Positions 4,268 through 5,724 of a stretch of DNA of 5,724 nt are shown piece after piece. Under the pieces are notes generated by a model that worked only from the letters and a program-made list of their open reading frames with translations, made no database searches and was not told the origin of the DNA. The DNA lies in the NCBI GenBank assembly GCA_028288905.1, contig JAQGHJ010000706.1, forward strand, positions 1 through 5,724, in the 5' to 3' direction. The translations under genes were made by a program, and so were the position numbers. Position 1 is the stretch's first letter. Each line of letters opens with the position of its first letter. Source of the DNA: Phycisphaerales bacterium. Lineage in GTDB: Bacteria > Planctomycetota > Phycisphaerae > Tepidisphaerales > Tepidisphaeraceae.

Positions 4268-5724
4268 ATGACGATGACGATTGGCAAGCGGATTACGCTC
4301 GGGTTCTCGGCCTCGCTCCTGATCACGGGGGTGCTCGGGGCGTTCTTCTACTCCCGGATGTCGGCCGTCGACGCCCGGGCCCACGCGATCGTGGACGACG
4401 CCCTGCCGGGGATCATCGGTAGCGGGAACGTCCGAGGGTACTCCAAGGACAATTACGGGCTGATGTTGAAACACATCATCTCCGTCGACAAGGCGGAGAT
4501 GGAGCAGGTCGAGGCGAAGATGCGGGCCGGCAGCGAGCAGGCCGCGGCGGCGTGGAAGGTGTACGAGGAGGGGGTGACGCCGGACGAGCGGGCGGTCGCC
4601 GACGAGCTCAAGGCCGCCCGGGCCGAGTGGGTGGCGAGCCGGGAGCCGGTCCTGGCGCTCAGCCGGGCGATGAAGAACGACGAGGCGATGGCCCTGTTCC
4701 GCAAGACGTGCGACCCGGCGTTCCAGCGGGTGATGACGGCGGCCAACGCCGCGGTCGACTTCAACGTCAAGGGCGGGATCGCCGACGGGGACGAGATCAA
4801 GTCGACGGTGTCGGCCGGGAAGGTCGCCACGCTGGTCGGGGTCGGGGTCGCCGTCGCGGTCGGGGCGGCGGTCGCCGTGCTGCTGGTCCGGTCGATCGGC
4901 AGCGCCCTGTCCCGGATGGCGGCGTCGCTCGGGGACGGGAGCGGGCAGGTGGCGGCGGCGGCCGGGCAGGTGGCGGCCAGCAGCCAGGCCCAGGCCCAAG
5001 GCGCGAGCGAGCAGGCGGCCAGCCTGGAGGAGAGCTCCAGCGCCCTGGAGGAGGTGTCGTCGATGACCAAGCGGAACGCGGACACCGCCGACCAGGCCCG
5101 GGCGGTGTCCGCCCAGGCCCAGGCGGCGGCCGAGGCCGGGAACGCCGCCATGGGCAAGATGACCGCAGCGATCGCGGGCATCGAGCGGTCCGCCGGGGAG
5201 ACGGCCAAGATCCTCAAGACGATCGACGAGATCGCGTTCCAGACGAACCTGCTGGCCCTGAACGCGGCGGTCGAGGCGGCCCGGGCCGGGGAGGCGGGCA
5301 AGGGGTTCGCCGTCGTCGCCGAGGAGGTGCGGAACCTGGCGATGCGGTCGGCCGAGGCGGCCAAGAGCACGGCGGCCCTGATCGAGGGGAGCGTGCAGAA
5401 CGCCCGGAACGGGGTGGCGGTGGCGGCCGAGGTGGCCGGGTCGCTCGGGCAGATCGGGGCGGCGGCGAAGAAGGTGGACCAGCTGGTCGGGGAGATCGCC
5501 GCGGCCGGGCGGGAGCAGACCCAGGGGATCGGGCAGGTGACGGCGGCCGTCGGGCAGATGGACCGGGTGACCCAAGCCGGGGCGGCCAGCGCCGAAGAGG
5601 GGGCGGCGGCGGCCGAGGAGCTGAGCGGGCAGGCCGAGCAGCTGCAGCAGATCGTCCGGGAGCTGACGGCGCTGGTCGGGGGGGCGGCGGCGGCCGGGGC
5701 GGACCGGGCCGACCTCGCCCGGCC
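4268..5724 (+). CDS. Methyl-accepting chemotaxis protein, HAMP-less, 3' partial
   Basis: A membrane chemoreceptor, 485 codons visible, still open at the window end. Transmembrane segment 1 is at residues 9-28. An outer region of about 157 residues (29-185) looks like the four-helix-bundle sensor (4HB_MCP), with the motif [19 protein letters not shown]. Transmembrane segment 2 is at 186-207. The cytoplasmic part is a coiled coil whose tip, [20 protein letters not shown] (320-339) then [19 protein letters not shown], is the CheW/CheA contact. By eye-alignment to E. coli Tsr, Phe324, Glu336 and Arg339 correspond to F373, E385 and R388. Glu248, Glu255, Glu262 and Glu444 fall on the known methylation sites, with identical spacing to the tip (69 and 120 residues), so both arms match the 36-heptad class. 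Only 41 residues separate TM2 from the first methylation site, against about 86 in Tsr, so the HAMP domain appears missing. The ligand is unknown. Upstream cheW is the likely partner. A C-terminal CheR-docking pentapeptide, if any, is out of view. Confidence 0.95.
   Translation, partial: MTMTIGKRITLGFSASLLITGVLGAFFYSRMSAVDARAHAIVDDALPGIIGSGNVRGYSKDNYGLMLKHIISVDKAEMEQVEAKMRAGSEQAAAAWKVYEEGVTPDERAVADELKAARAEWVASREPVLALSRAMKNDEAMALFRKTCDPAFQRVMTAANAAVDFNVKGGIADGDEIKSTVSAGKVATLVGVGVAVAVGAAVAVLLVRSIGSALSRMAASLGDGSGQVAAAAGQVAASSQAQAQGASEQAASLEESSSALEEVSSMTKRNADTADQARAVSAQAQAAAEAGNAAMGKMTAAIAGIERSAGETAKILKTIDEIAFQTNLLALNAAVEAARAGEAGKGFAVVAEEVRNLAMRSAEAAKSTAALIEGSVQNARNGVAVAAEVAGSLGQIGAAAKKVDQLVGEIAAAGREQTQGIGQVTAAVGQMDRVTQAGAASAEEGAAAAEELSGQAEQLQQIVRELTALVGGAAAAGADRADLAR

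Noticed and set aside
4250..5575. Minus-strand open frames of 441 and 305 codons antisense to the MCP gene
   Set aside because: The plus strand encodes an unmistakable chemoreceptor over the same bases; the antisense frames are compositional shadows.
1..5724. CRISPR array, transposase, toxin-antitoxin or phage genes
   Set aside because: No regularly spaced direct repeats and no protein of these families were seen in any frame.

Overview
The window is very GC-rich bacterial DNA with long antisense shadow frames. It carries ordinary bacterial genes: a RecJ-like DHH phosphoesterase, an NTF2/SnoaL-like protein, oligoendopeptidase F, CheW and a methyl-accepting chemotaxis protein (MCP). The GC level, Ala/Pro/Arg-rich proteins, weak Shine-Dalgarno use and an interspersed inverted repeat right after a stop codon suggest a planctomycete of the Gemmata type. 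That is an inference from style; no marker gene is present.

Layout. (1) 1-547, +: C-terminal part of a RecJ-like DHH/DHHA1 phosphoesterase that begins upstream. (2) 548-899: non-coding, dominated by a MITE-like element of about 197 bp with perfect 29-bp terminal inverted arms and an inner 12-bp inverted repeat, followed by a short stem-loop. (3) 900-1301, +: a small NTF2/SnoaL-like protein with a strong ribosome binding site. (4) 1388-3193, -: M3-family oligoendopeptidase F, convergent with the NTF2-like gene. (5) 3194-3582: a 389-base divergent intergenic region with an AT-rich island carrying a sigma-54-like site, a flagellar-sigma-like -10, and a perfect 9-bp GC hairpin in the cheW leader. 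(6) 3583-4125, +: CheW. (7) 4268 to the window end, +: an MCP with two membrane segments, a four-helix-type sensor region and a full signalling tip, but apparently no HAMP domain. Its end lies outside the window.

How the genes work together. CheW and the MCP form a receptor/adaptor pair: the MCP senses a signal outside the membrane, and CheW couples its cytoplasmic tip to a CheA kinase that is not in view. They may share a transcript, although a 142-base gap with its own ribosome binding site separates them. The other genes look like unrelated housekeeping or accessory functions. I see no CRISPR array, tRNA, rRNA, transposase or defence cassette. The most unusual items are the inverted-repeat element, the HAMP-less receptor and the structured cheW leader. 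None amounts to a clear new system.
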